A stretch of 22,199 nt of DNA from Bacillus sp. JCM 19058 (GCA_001310555.1 BAXO01000086.1:1-22199), one strand, 5' to 3'. Positions 8,600-18,500 are shown, numbered from the stretch's first letter. Notes: generated by a model from the sequence alone, not told the origin. Made by a program: numbers and translations.

Positions 8600-9645
8600 C
8601 TAAGATAGCCACCTATCTAAATTACTCTCAACGAATTCATCATCATGTAAGTGGGGGTATTGCCGATAAATCCGTTCAATTTCCTCCAGCTGCCCCGGGC
8701 TGACTTCCTCCTGATCGAGCAAGCACCATCGGCCTTGAAGTAGGCCTTGACGTGCTAAAACCTCATTAATTCCAGCAATACACCCTTTAAACTGATGAGC
8801 AGCATCGAAAAAGCCGCGTTCGCGTCGCTAATTTGCTGAGCGAGTATGAAGAAATGATTCGGAACCGACTCGTGTTTTCGTACTTGGCTAATTTCCGCAA
8901 ACAGCTCGACAGCCTTTTTCGTCCAGACAGCCCAATGTCCAAGCAAGCCCCCGACAATTCTTTTTTTTAATCGTCTGTTCGCCTACCTGAACACGAAAAG
9001 TGGTTAACAAATCAACAACGATATTATCATCATTCCCAGTATAAAGGGCAATTTCTTCGCTGCGCGCTGAATGGCAGACTGCTCGAACGACATCAAGAGT
9101 TTGATAGCGATTAAACGGCGCGATTTTGATCGCATGAACGTTAGGAATATCGGCAAATCGGCGCCAGAAATCGAACGAGAGCACGCGCCCGCCAACAGAA
9201 GCTGCAAATAGAAGCCGAAAACCGGAATCACTTGCGCCACTTCTTTTGTCCTCTCTAGTAGCTCTTCCTCTGTGAGATGCTGGAGTCCGCCCATGCTTAA
9301 TAAGCCGAGATCATAACCAAGCTCTTTCGCGACCGCCGCTTCTCGAACCGCTTGTTGCGTAGGTCCGCAGAGACCAGCAATTTTTATAACGGGACGCTCT
9401 GCCTGCTTCATTTCATCGATCGCCAACGCTAAGACCTTTTGAAATAAATTGTATTTCGGTTCACGAATCTCAAACTGTGTCGTGTGGACACCAACGGCTA
9501 TTCCGCCTGCTCCGGCATCAAGGTAATACCGAGTCAACGCTCTTTGTCGCTTTTCATCCAGTTTCCGTTCGTTCGTTAATGCAAGCGGATGGGCCGGTAT
9601 AACCGTACCTTCATGCAGCATTTGCTTAATCGCCTGATTCAACAT
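8600..9645 (-). CDS. Dihydrodipicolinate synthase (DapA)-superfamily aldolase/lyase (three frameshifts)
   Basis: TIM-barrel enzyme of about 348 residues; members form a Schiff base with 2-oxo acids and act as aldolases, lyases or dehydratases. The likely Schiff-base lysine is in HAIKIAPFN (about Lys174), and the conserved tyrosine lies in FGFYLQPS (about Tyr146). The protein is longer than classical DapA (about 290), as in the sugar-acid-associated subgroup. The start is ATG 9645, 1 bp after the epimerase stop. Frames rejoin at about 9207 (one C missing), at the T8 8961-8968 (one T extra, giving KKRIVGGLLGHW) and at about 8808 (one base missing, giving AAFFDAAHQFKG). The C-terminus ends FVESNLDRWLS. 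Lysine biosynthesis is unlikely given the sugar-transport context; cleavage of a keto-deoxy sugar acid is my inference. Confidence 0.82.
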
Positions 9646-9646
9646 G

Positions 9647-10663
9647 TTAAAATGCGCCCTCCCGTTCCTGGAAATGTGTTGGCTTATCGTTCATGGCCCC
9701 GTCGTTTTTCAGCCATTCCGCTGTCCAGTGAATCATGCGATTAAGCGAAACCCTCGGGTAGCCAAACCATTCATGGGCCTTGGAAGCATTGTTCAATAAC
9801 GCTGTTGGCTGCTCTTCATGAACAAATATTGCTCGCTTGCCCATCCGTTTGCTGAATTCATTGGCAAGCCAGCGAATTGAGATCGTCTCCGGTCCGGTTA
9901 CGTTCAAGAGCGGAGGCGGGGAATCGCAGCGCGTTAAGGCTCTGACTGCATATTCGTTCGCGTCCCCCTGCCAAATGACATTGACGTGACCCATCCGCAA
10001 ATCAATCGGCTGTTCATGATAAACGTGCTTCGCAATTTCAAGCAATACACCATATCGCAAGTCAATCGCATAATTTAAGCGAAACATGAGCATTGGCGTT
10101 CGATTTTTATGAGAAAAATAAGTAAATACCCGTTCCCTGCCTAAACACGATTGCGCGTACTCACCGACAGGATTGACAGCCGTATCTTCAGAGCAGTTAC
10201 CATGGACAATGCTCGTTAACGGATACACATTCCCTGTTGAAAAAACAACAATTCTTGAATCGGGAAACTTTTCAGCGACCCTGCCCGGTAAATAAGCATT
10301 CATCCCCCACGTAAAATGTTCGTTACCAGTCGTTCCGAATTTATTTCCTGCCATGTATATCATATTTTTTTGCTTCAGGCAGGACTTGGAGCTCTTGATC
10401 ATTTAAAAGGTCTGCAGAAATGGTTTCGATACCAAATTGGGTCAGCTCTTCCTGTAAATAATCTTGCGAAAATCTCGACACGCCTATCACCTTTTTCGAA
10501 AGACCGGCTTCGTCGATTGCCCGTTTAACCATTTTCGCTAATGTCGGCCCCATTTTCCCCCCGACACCTAAAATCATAATATCGCCATCAAGCTTGCTTA
10601 AGTCTCCATAAGCTCTTTAGAAGGTGTTGTCAGCGTATCCTCAAGCTCTGCAATCGTTTTCAA
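9647..10663 (-). CDS. Extended SDR / NAD-dependent epimerase-dehydratase family protein (two frameshifts)
   Basis: Rossmann-fold protein of about 338 residues. The dinucleotide motif is GVGGKMG at about 33-39, preceded by LSKLDGDIMIL. Further on it has IVVFSTGNVYPLTS and the active-site segment GEYAQSCLGRE. The canonical YxxxK reads Y-A-Q-S-C, so the general-base lysine is replaced by cysteine. The TTG start at 10663 has AGGAG 9 bp upstream, giving the N-terminus LKTIAELEDTL. Frames rejoin with one base more near 10601 (ELMETLSKLDGD) and one fewer in the T7 run 10365-10371 (EAKNMIYMAGNKFGTTG). It is the first gene of the enzyme half of the locus. It should bind NAD(P) and act on a sugar, but the chemistry is uncertain. 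Confidence 0.82.
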
Positions 10664-10732
10664 TATTGCTCACTCCTTTTCGCTTTCACTTTTTTTCCTA
10701 AACAAACTTAGCTATTCACTACTTCTATTACT

Positions 10733-10768
10733 ATAGTATTGAAGTCGTTGAATAAAAGACAAGTCTTT
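10733..10768 (-). promoter_or_regulatory. Promoter with overlapping palindromic operator for the epimerase operon
   Basis: Minus-strand -35 TTGTCT (10762-10757), 18-bp spacer, -10 TACTAT (10738-10733), about 70 bp before the TTG start. The perfect dyad AAAGAC-AA-GTCTTT (10755-10768) covers the -35, and another TAAAGACAT half-site lies just upstream. This is a plausible binding site for one of the two locus regulators. Confidence 0.5.
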
Positions 10769-10793
10769 ATTATGTCTTTAAATCTTTTAAGCG

Positions 10794-10820
10794 AAAACCA
10801 CCCTCTCGCTGAGAAGGTGG
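10794..10820 (-). terminator. Strong hairpin with U-tract, minus-directed
   Basis: On the minus strand CCACCTTCTC (10820-10811) pairs with GAGAGGGTGG (10807-10798) around AGC, followed by TTTTC. It would shield the epimerase promoter from upstream minus-strand transcription; its own gene is not apparent. Confidence 0.6.
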
Positions 10821-10859
10821 CTCAACTTATCGACAAAGCAGTCGACAAGTTTTTATATT

Positions 10860-11040
10860 GAAGAGAGCTGCCACGGGTAGGTTGCTTCGATTCCGCTCCC
10901 AGCATGGGGACACGCTTTCCGCAGGCGGGCGTGGAACTAACCGGCTACGCCGGTGGATTTCCACCTGCCTTTTCTCCTGCAGAAGTCGGCCCTCCCAACC
11001 CCGTCCGCTCATGAAGAGGGTTTTGAGGATACACTTTCTC
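10860..11040. repeat. GC-rich dispersed-repeat-like element
   Basis: Blocks such as CGCTTTCCGCAGGCGGGCGT (10912-10931) and TTTCTCCTGCAGAAGTCGGC (10971-10990) resemble the GC-rich dispersed repeats scattered in Bacillaceae intergenic regions. An internal inverted repeat is present (ACCGGCTACGCCGGT, 10938-10952). The stretch is much richer in GC than its flanks and encodes no convincing protein. Confidence 0.5.
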
Positions 11041-11073
11041 CTCCCTTTTATACTAGAGTTGAGATGGTGGGCG

Positions 11074-11190
11074 ATGATGTCCAAAAAACTGGAGGATCAA
11101 AGAATGGAGATGGTATGGATCGAAAAGCTTGATCCTGACGATCCATGTACTTCGAAAACTAGACTTTAACTGTGTGGACAAAACTGAGAG
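11074..11190 (+). pseudogene. IS1182-like transposase, 5' remnant
   Basis: The reading MMSKKLEDQRMEMVWIEKLD followed, after a one-base shift at 11143, by HVLRKLDF resembles the conserved N-terminus of IS1182-family transposases (a pattern like EMVxIExLVPxDHLVRKID). Nothing of the catalytic DDE core follows before the MMPL gene, so only about 40 codons remain. It directly follows the dispersed repeat. The call rests on a short match and on my recollection of the family. Confidence 0.45.
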
Positions 11191-11326
11191 GGGTAGAAAA
11201 ACATTCAATGCAGGCGCTGCTTTTTTTTCGCTACCAAGAACTTAAAAATATAGCTACTTGTGTGGGATGCAAACGAAATCCCCCTACTTCAAATCGTTCA
11301 ACTATCAACATAACGTATCAATTTTT

Positions 11327-11365
11327 CAAAATGGTTCTGAAGAACAATTCCTCAGAACCATTTTG
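11327..11365. terminator. Bidirectional terminator downstream of the MMPL gene
   Basis: CAAAATGGTTCTGA (11327-11340) and TCAGAACCATTTTG (11352-11365) form a perfect 14-bp stem with an 11-nt loop. A-runs and T-runs flank the GC part on both strands. It lies 57 bp past the MMPL stop. Confidence 0.7.
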
Positions 11366-11421
11366 TCTACGGTCTGAACCAACTTCGAGATGTTGGCTAA
11401 CCTAAAACTGTATATTAATGT

Positions 11422-14400
11422 TTACTGCTTAAACGGCCACCAATTCGCTCGGCCAAACGTTCGCACCATGATCGGAATAAATAACGGGATCATGACCAAC
11501 GCGTATAGGAATAAGCCAATTAAGACTACCGTGGCGATTTGGAGTAAGGACAACACTCCCGACGGGAGCATCGCTCCAAACGTCCCTCCTAATATGACAG
11601 CAGCTGAAATAATAACCGTTCCCATGTTTTTCATGGCTGACAACAATGCGTCTTGCATGCTGCCATTTCGGTATTCATTAAAGCGACCCATGAGAAAAAT
11701 ACTGTAATCAATCCCGAGCGCCATTAGCATCACGAAGGAGAAAAATGGGATTGCCCAGGTTAAAGCGTCATATCCAAGCACATTGACAAAAAGGAGCTCC
11801 GTGAATGCCAACGATGTAAAATACGTCAAAACTAAGGAGCCAAGTAAGTACAATGGCATAATAAGCGATCGAAGCAAAATCACTAAAACGACGAATATTC
11901 CAGCGATCATTAACAAGACAGTCCGAGAATAATCCGCGTCGGAAATCGTTTTTAAATCATGATTCATACTGCTGACCCCACCGAGCTGAGGACTGCTCTG
12001 TTCAAAAATAGTTCCCAGCTTCGCCTCATCTGCCTTCGCACCGATTTTGTCAACCATCTCGAGAGCTTTTGTCGAATAAGGATTTTCGGTTAAAATGACA
12101 TCAAATTTGACGATCGATTGATCTTCAGAAAGGTATGGCTCCGATGCTTTGATAAAGTCTTCGTCGTCTAACGCTTCTTCAGGAATAACAATATACGGTT
12201 GACTCGAATCGGACTGATAGTCTCCTAGATAATCCTCGACCTCGGTTAAGCCGTCATTAATTTGCTGTAATCCATCAGTACCATCAGTTAAGCCGTTCGA
12301 CAGCTCGTCTAATTGGGCTTGCATTGTCGAAAAGGCTGCCTTCAATTCATCCTGGCCACCGTATATTTTTGTTAATCCGTCCTGAAGCTCGGGAAGATGC
12401 TGCCTCGCTTGCCCTTGGCCATCAGCTGCCTGATTTAAACCCGATTGCAGCTCATCAATGCCTTGAATGAGCTGAGAGATTCCGTCAGCTAATTGTTCCT
12501 GCCCGGCAATCGTTTCGCGAAGCCCGCGTTAAGCTCCTGGAACGGCGCTACCACTTCCTGCTGCAGCAAATCAGCCGCTCCGGCCAATTGAGCCAATTCT
12601 TCTTGTAATTGCTTGACTCCATCGATTGCGCCGTCAATTTCGCCTAATGCAGTCATAAATTCCGTGCTTTGCTGTAGCTCCGGATTTGTTTCTAGAACTG
12701 ATTCCATATTTCCTTTCGCACTTTCTAATACAGCGATTAATTGCTCGAGATCATCGTCTCCGCTTTCCTGCTCCCCAAAGCTGGCGAGCCCTTCGGCAAG
12801 TGCCTCATAGCCTTGTATGAGCTGTTTGTTTCCGGCAATCGTTTCTTCTAGGCTATCGTTGATTGTTTGGAGCTGATCCCTTATTTCTTTTGCACCGCTC
12901 GCGCCGGATAAAATACCGTTCTCAATTTCCTCCAGAGCACCGCTAATATCACCAATGCCTTGCCTTGCAGCTTCGGTCCCTTTTTTTTAGCTCGTCAACA
13001 CCGCTTTGCGCCTCTTCCAACTCCGGCCCTGCCTTCGTTAGTTCGGCTGCTGCTTCGTCTAATCCTTCCTGAATTTCTGTCAACCCGTCGGTACTTTCGT
13101 TAATACCGTCAGCCAGAAGATTCGTTTGATTTTCGATTAAAAAATCGTCAATTACTGTACCAGCAGGACTAATGACACTTCGCACTTCCTCGACTCCGTC
13201 CAGCTGAGCGAGTGCCTGTGAGATAACAGCAATATCTTGATAATGCTCCTTTGATTCAACCGGTTCATCTAGTTTGAATAGCACAGAGGTTGGCATCGTT
13301 TGTCCTGGACTAAAGCGATCAGCTATAATATTAAAGCCTTTAACAGAGTCATAGTCTTCACCGATTTCTTCGAGCGAATTGTAGGATACCTGACCCTCGT
13401 ACAGAATCAAGGCAGGTACTGTAATCACTAGTACAATGAGTAGTGCTAGTAAAGGGCGTTTCCATGCGAAGCTGCCAACGATGCCCCATAGTCTACTTTC
13501 TTTGTGCTCTACCTTTTTATCGAATGGCCAAAATAATTTTTTTCCTAACACCGCTAGAAAAAAACGGAACTAACGTAACTAGAGCGACTAAGACAACAGC
13601 AATTCCGACAGCAACAGCAACGGCTGATCGATAAAGAGAAAACGTTGATAAACCAATAATCAAAAAAACCGATTAATCCGGTCAGAGACGCAAAGAAAAT
13701 CGTTTTTCCGCTGGCGCGATAAGTCATTATTACCGCTTCATGAATCGAGTCGTTTTTGGACAACTCTTCCTTGAAGCGACTTATTAGTAAAATACAATAA
13801 TCGGTCCCAATTCCAAACATTACGGCCACCATAAATATTTGCGTGAACGTCGAGAGCGGGAAATTGACCGTATCCGCTAAAATAGCGACAACCGCTTGGG
13901 CAATTAAATAACTGATACCTACGGTAAATAACGGAATGAGGGGAGCAACAAACGAGCGAAAGACGATAAACAGTATAATAAGAATTAAACCGACAGTAAT
14001 CAGTTCCGTCTTTTTTAATCCTTCTTCCGAGTTTTTTATAATGTCCTGATCGATATATTCTTCCCCTGTTACATAATATTGAACCTCGATTCCATCGAGC
14101 TGGTGCTCGATTTTTTCTCGCGATTCATCGATTTCCTGATTTTCCAATGATAGCTGAAAAGGAACGAGAATCGTTGTTCCATCCTCAGAAACCGTTTGTT
14201 CTTCTATTGCCGGATCATCCGTGAACGCGAGGATATCTGAAATTGCCAATTCTGCCTTTTCACGCTCAAGCCGTTCAATAGCTTCTTCCACCTGTGCCTT
14301 ATCTCCCTCGCTGAGTCCGGCTTCATCGTGAAAGATAAGGATCGCGCTCGATAAACCTTCTTTACCATCGGGATTCATTTCTTCGATCAGCTGTGCTGCT

Positions 14401-14552
14401 ATTTCGGAAGGATACCCAGCTGGCGTCGTCATTTGTCCCTTTTCTCTAACTAACTCTTGTAAATTCGGTGCCAATAAAATGAGTAACGCTGCCAAGACAA
14501 GCCATCCGCACGCGACAAACCATCGATATCGAAGAATGCGTTTCATGAACAT
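11422..14552 (-). CDS. MMPL (RND-superfamily) membrane transporter (four frameshifts)
   Basis: Large membrane protein of about 1040 residues, a proton-driven exporter of lipids or drugs by family. After a first membrane helix (VACGWLVLAALLILLAP) comes an extracytoplasmic domain, then a helix bundle with FGIGTDYCILLISRF, and a second half repeating the plan with LGIDYSIFLMGRF. The long second outside loop is rich in GL-x-x-I-x-x-GL repeats (for example LTDGTDGLQQINDGLTEVED) and is probably a coiled coil. Frames rejoin by shortening the A7 runs 13662-13668 and 13558-13564 and the T8 12981-12988, and by adding a base near 12527. ATG 14552 lies 9 bp after the MarR gene, so the two are co-transcribed. 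The MarR-MMPL layout recalls ydgG-ydgH of B. subtilis. Confidence 0.88.
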
Positions 14553-14561
14553 ATCTCTCCT

Positions 14562-14993
14562 TTAGTTCTTTTCCATTTTCGCTGCTAATTTCTCTAGTGA
14601 TTGAATGAACGAAAGGATTTCTTGTTCATCAAAAGACGCCAAATGCTCGCCTATTGCAGCATAAAGTTTTTCTTCCGTGTCGTTAACGAGCTCAACACCT
14701 TTGTCTGTAAGGTGCAAATACACATTTCTGCGATCGTTGTTATCGCGAATTCTTTCAATGAGCTTTTTGTCAAATAAACGATTGACTTGGGCCGTTACCG
14801 TGCTTTTCCCTATTGCAAACGTCTGAGCAATTTCAGTGCTCGTGCAATTTTTATGAGTATGTATATATTGCAACGTCGAAAATTGCTCAATTGACACTTC
14901 CGAATCGATTCTTTCTTTTAAGATCGTATGGACGCTTCGATAAACGGTGTTCATCGCCGTTTGATAACGTCCGACAAGCTCTCTTATTTCCAT
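14562..14993 (-). CDS. MarR-family transcriptional regulator
   Basis: Intact 143-residue winged-helix repressor. The recognition region reads TSTEIAQTFAIGKSTVTAQV (about 50-70), followed by the wing DNNDRRNVYLHLTDKG. The flanking helices provide dimerisation in this family. ATG 14993 has TAGGAGGAG just upstream. Directly upstream is a near-perfect 31-bp dyad next to a promoter, so autoregulation and control of the co-transcribed MMPL exporter are likely. The inducer cannot be read from sequence. Confidence 0.9.
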   Translation of the reverse strand: MEIRELVGRYQTAMNTVYRSVHTILKERIDSEVSIEQFSTLQYIHTHKNCTSTEIAQTFAIGKSTVTAQVNRLFDKKLIERIRDNNDRRNVYLHLTDKGVELVNDTEEKLYAAIGEHLASFDEQEILSFIQSLEKLAAKMEKN

Positions 14994-15013
14994 CGACTTC
15001 TCCTCCTAAAATG

Positions 15014-15044
15014 GTTCAAATTATGAATAGTTCACAATTTGAAC
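15014..15044. promoter_or_regulatory. 31-bp dyad, likely MarR operator
   Basis: Outer arms GTTCAAATT (15014-15022) and AATTTGAAC (15036-15044) and inner palindrome TGAATAGTTCA (15024-15034) share one centre at 15029. Only one base pair and the central base break symmetry. It sits between the -10 and the ribosome binding site of the MarR gene. Confidence 0.75.
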
Positions 15045-15049
15045 ATTTT

Positions 15050-15078
15050 AGTTTATCAGCTTTAAGGAAAAGTTGCAA
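15050..15078 (-). promoter_or_regulatory. Promoter of the MarR-MMPL operon
   Basis: Minus-strand -35 TTGCAA (15078-15073), 17-bp spacer, -10 TAAACT (15055-15050). The operator dyad begins 5 bp downstream, so a bound repressor would cover the transcription start. Confidence 0.55.
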
Positions 15079-15111
15079 GACTTAATCCAATAATCAAGAG
15101 AGGACACATAG

Positions 15112-15137
15112 AAAAACACCGCTCGCACGAACGGTGT
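15112..15137 (-). terminator. Terminator of the YjiH-aminotransferase operon
   Basis: On the minus strand ACACCG pairs with CGGTGT, with a further TCG/CGA pairing inside (15137-15116), followed by TTTTC. It lies 24 bp after the aminotransferase stop. Confidence 0.75.
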
Positions 15138-15161
15138 TAATCATTTAACCTCATTTTAATT

Positions 15162-16455
15162 TTACATTTCCTTAGAATAAACCGTGAGTGCTCTATCCAG
15201 CTTATCGAGCCCTTCATCGATTTGTTCTTTTGTGATTGTCAATGGTGGAATCATTCGGATGACTTCTCCTTGATTTCCGCAAAAGTAGAAGAGAACTCCT
15301 TCCTTCAGAGCCAAATCAAGTACTTTCATCGCCGCTTCGCCATCTGGCTCACCCGTTTCAGGATCGATCATTTGAATCCCGAACATCATACCTATGGAAC
15401 GAATGCTACCGATGCAGCGATACTTCTCTTTAAGCTCATTTAGCCGTTTAGCAGCATAAGCGCTAACTGCTTTGACGTTGTCGAGAAGACGCTCCTCCTC
15501 AATAATCTCAATGGTTGCAAGTGCAGCTGAACAAGCGATCGGATTGCCGCCAAAAGTCGTTGCATGGCTTCCCAGTGGCCATTGCTGCATCAGCTCGTGA
15601 TTAGCGACTGTTGCGCTAAGCGGCAACCCCGAAGCAATCCCTTTTGCCACAGCCATAATATCGGGCGTAACGTCGAACGCTTGCGCAGCAAACCACTCTC
15701 CCGTTCGACCAAATCCTGTTTGCACCTCGTCAAAAACGAGTAAAAATCCATGCTCATCACAGAGCTCTCGAAAATTCGCTTAAGCCAGCCTTTTGGCGGG
15801 ACGATATACCCGCCTTCGCCAAGGACCGGCTCCAAAATAACACAGGCAATTTCTTCGGGGGAGACCTGATGAGCGAATAACTGGCGAAAGCTTTGCTCTA
15901 GCTTGGCAATGGCGACTTCCTCTCCATCTCCGTGAGCGTAATAAGGAATCTGGAAGGTGGATGCAGCGGCAGGCTGGAATTTACGATATTTTCCTTTGGA
16001 CGTACTGACACTCATTGCCCCAAGCGTCCGACCATGAAAGCCACCGATAAACGAAATAACATAAGGCTTTTTTTGTCACATGCCTTGCGAGCTTAAGCGC
16101 TCCTTCAATCGCTTCCGTACCGCTGTTTCCAAAAAAAGAAGCAGTCGAGATCTCCGGGCATAATCTCAGCTAGTCGATCAGCCAGCTTCAAAATTGATTC
16201 AAATTGAATGACACCAATCGGACCATGAGTAAATTGGTCGGCAGCCTCCTTAATCGCCTGAACGATTTTCGGATGTCGATGCCCTACATTTGTTACAGCA
16301 ATTCCAGATGTAAAATCCAAATATTTTTTTCCGTCCAAGCCGTAGTAATAACAGCCCTCTTCCTTTACAACAGGAAGGTTCGGATGATCCTTTGCCATAC
16401 TTGGCGCAAGGAGAGTTGGCACTTTTTCAATTAGATGCTTCCAATCTTTGGACAT
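15162..16455 (-). CDS. Class III PLP-dependent aminotransferase, GABA-transaminase-like (three frameshifts)
   Basis: Cytoplasmic enzyme of about 430 residues moving an omega-amino group to a 2-oxo acid. Seen in order: [20 protein letters not shown], the cofactor phosphate loop [21 protein letters not shown], the aspartate motif [13 protein letters not shown], and the Schiff-base lysine in [14 protein letters not shown], then [13 protein letters not shown]. Frames rejoin by shortening the A7 run 16131-16137 and the T7 run 16068-16074, and by adding one base near 15770. ATG 16455 has AAAGAGG upstream and lies 46 bp after the YjiH-family gene. Substrates of relatives include GABA, beta-alanine, putrescine and ornithine; the neighbour suggests an imported amino compound but does not identify it. 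Confidence 0.88.
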
Positions 16456-16501
16456 GCTTAATACCTCTTTATTCAGTCGTAGTTCTTACTTATTTACTAT
16501 A

Positions 16502-17885
16502 TTAGAAAACGAGGAAATGGGCAATGAGTACAACGATCGGTAACGTAATCACCGTCCGTTGCAAAAATAACACAAATAGTTGACCAATATGAACAGGGAT
16601 GCTAGAGCGGATCAGCATTACTCCAATTTCAGACATATAAATCAACTGTGTCAAGGATACGGCTCCGACGACAAAACGAGTAAGCTCACTTTCAATCCCG
16701 CTAGCCAGTACAGCCGGCAAAAACATATCCGCAAAGCCGACGAGTAACGCTGGGGCCGCAGCTGCGGCATCTGGAATGCGCATCAGCTCAAGGACAGGAA
16801 TGAGCGGATAGGAAATCACTTGGAAAGCTGAAGTGAATTCAGCAACGATTAAAGCAATCGTTCCAATCCCCATGACAAGCGGCAGCATGCCGAACCAAAT
16901 ATCGAGCGCATTAAAAAGACCCTTTTTAACTAATGCTTTTGGCGGGGCCACTTGATCAGCTTTTGCCACTCCTTTGGCAAACGCCCACTTCGGAATGGAC
17001 AATTGCGCAGGTACTTCCTCGACAATTTTCTTGCCCGCCTTTTCGTAATAAGTATCCTCCATCCTTGACAATGGAGGAATTCGAGGGCAAATCACAGCGG
17101 CGACAAGAACCCCACAAACAACCGTCAAATAAAAGGGAACAAACATATGCTGCAACTCTATTAACCTCGCAACAATCAAGCTAAAGCCAATGGAAGTAAT
17201 CGTAAAGTTCGTAACGATTACAACTGATTCTCGCTTCGAATAATAGCCTGACTCATATTGATTGATCGTAATTAGGATACTCACCATATTATTTCCCATC
17301 CAGGAAGCAAGGGAATCAACAGCGGAACGTCCAGGCAGTTTAAATAGAGGCGCATTACTTTTTGCGCCATCGTACCGAGCCACTCCATCAGGCCGAACTC
17401 AACGAGTAAGGGCAGCAGCATTCCCATCACAAACGACCAGATCGCAAGCACCGGCAGTAAATCATTTAAAACTATGCCGCCGGTATAATCACTTTGAATA
17501 AAGCTTGGACCAATACTCATTAACGTCATTATACCGAATAAAGCACCAAGAAAACGGACAGCCAGCCAAAATATATTTATATCGAACAGTCCCTTTAAGA
17601 AAGGCGACTCCATCACAAATTTCGGTTTAAATACTGTCGTGACAATCGATGCAACACTGGAAAAAAACAAGGACCCCGACTAACAATTCAACAATAAATG
17701 CATTGGACCAGGCTAGAAAATTTTCTGCGATGATACCGATAAGTACAGTCCACTGTTCATCCACTCGAATCGGTATTAAGAAAAGAAATGCTCCGATTAA
17801 GGAAGGGATAATAAATTGCACCTTTTGTTTTATCGTTGGGTCAGTGTCAATCATGACCTCACTGTTTTTTTTCTTGTATCTTCAT
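16502..17885 (-). CDS. YjiH-family membrane protein with Gate (nucleoside-recognition) domains (three frameshifts)
   Basis: Polytopic membrane protein of about 460 residues and probable transporter of unproven substrate. Typical stretches are KVQFIIPSLIGAFLFLIPI near the N-terminus, LLPVLAIWSFVMGMLLPLLV, and the Gate-like PALLVGFADMFLPAVLASGI in the second half. ATG 17885 (MKIQEKNSEV) is chosen because GAAAGAGG precedes it; joining it needs the T8 run 17865-17872 shortened by one. Other corrections are the A7 17661-17667 (one fewer) and about 17357 (one more). It is first in an operon with the aminotransferase, a pairing that suggests it brings in or exports the amine handled by that enzyme. 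Confidence 0.85.
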
Positions 17886-17928
17886 ACTTATTACCTCTCT
17901 TTCACCACCGATTAATATTACATAATTT

Positions 17929-17956
17929 CTTATAAATATGCAATGTTTTTGTACAA
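17929..17956 (-). promoter_or_regulatory. Candidate promoter of the YjiH operon
   Basis: Minus-strand TTGTAC (17956-17951), 16-bp spacer, TATAAG (17934-17929), about 44 bp before the start codon. The -10 is good and the -35 is weak. Confidence 0.35.
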
Positions 17957-18500
17957 GTTCTTACTATAAAAATTTAACTTTTGCAGCTACAAAATCGCAA
18001 TTAATCGTTTTCGTAGTTTTTAGGGAGAGGAAGAAATTAAGTTACGACATTCGATAGATTCGAACGAACGAAGCTGGAGCAAAATAGCCATATTAACTCA
18101 AGTCTTTATGGAAAGGCTAGGAGCGCGAAGCAGCAATTGTAACGATTCGCCAGCTGGAACAGCTTTTGAAAAAGTGAAAAGGGATGTAATACTAATTTGT
18201 AGCTATGTGGGAAAAATGAGCAGGAAAGCGATTGCTAAAAGTGGTCGCTACGTTGTCATTGCTTGTGAGGGGCATTCTTAAAGGAAATTACTAGTAGGGC
18301 AGGGCTAGCAAAAGGAATTAGCGAACGGTCGCTTTCATCCGAATAAAAGTTTTCGGGCGTAGCAGTTAGATATCCTATATTCTCTGCAAATTCGCCTATA
18401 GACAGTCGCTCGATACAATTGAAGATTAGGAAACGATGCCCTATTTGAGGGGCGTCTATATATTAAAAGTCTATTAGACACCCACCCGAGTACATCGATT
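17957..18500. other. Gene-poor stretch with one doubtful small ORF
   Basis: No family-recognisable protein is seen on either strand. A plus-strand frame from ATG 18108 to TAA 18281 could encode 57 residues (ending GRYVVIACEGHS). The same frame is open back to a stop at about 18018 and has purine-rich GGGAGAGGAAGAA before it, but no standard start codon there. A hairpin GATGCCCT/AGGGGCGTC lies near 18434-18456, followed by an A/T-rich run. This may be decayed coding sequence. Confidence 0.3.

Noticed and set aside
8600..9645. Lysine-biosynthesis dapA
   Set aside because: It is longer than classical DapA, clustered with sugar transport and redox genes, and no other lysine-pathway gene is nearby.
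10858..11169. A single 103-residue plus-strand protein across the dispersed repeat
   Set aside because: The first part is arginine-rich translation of a GC-rich repeat; only the last 30 residues resemble anything, a transposase start with its own ATG.
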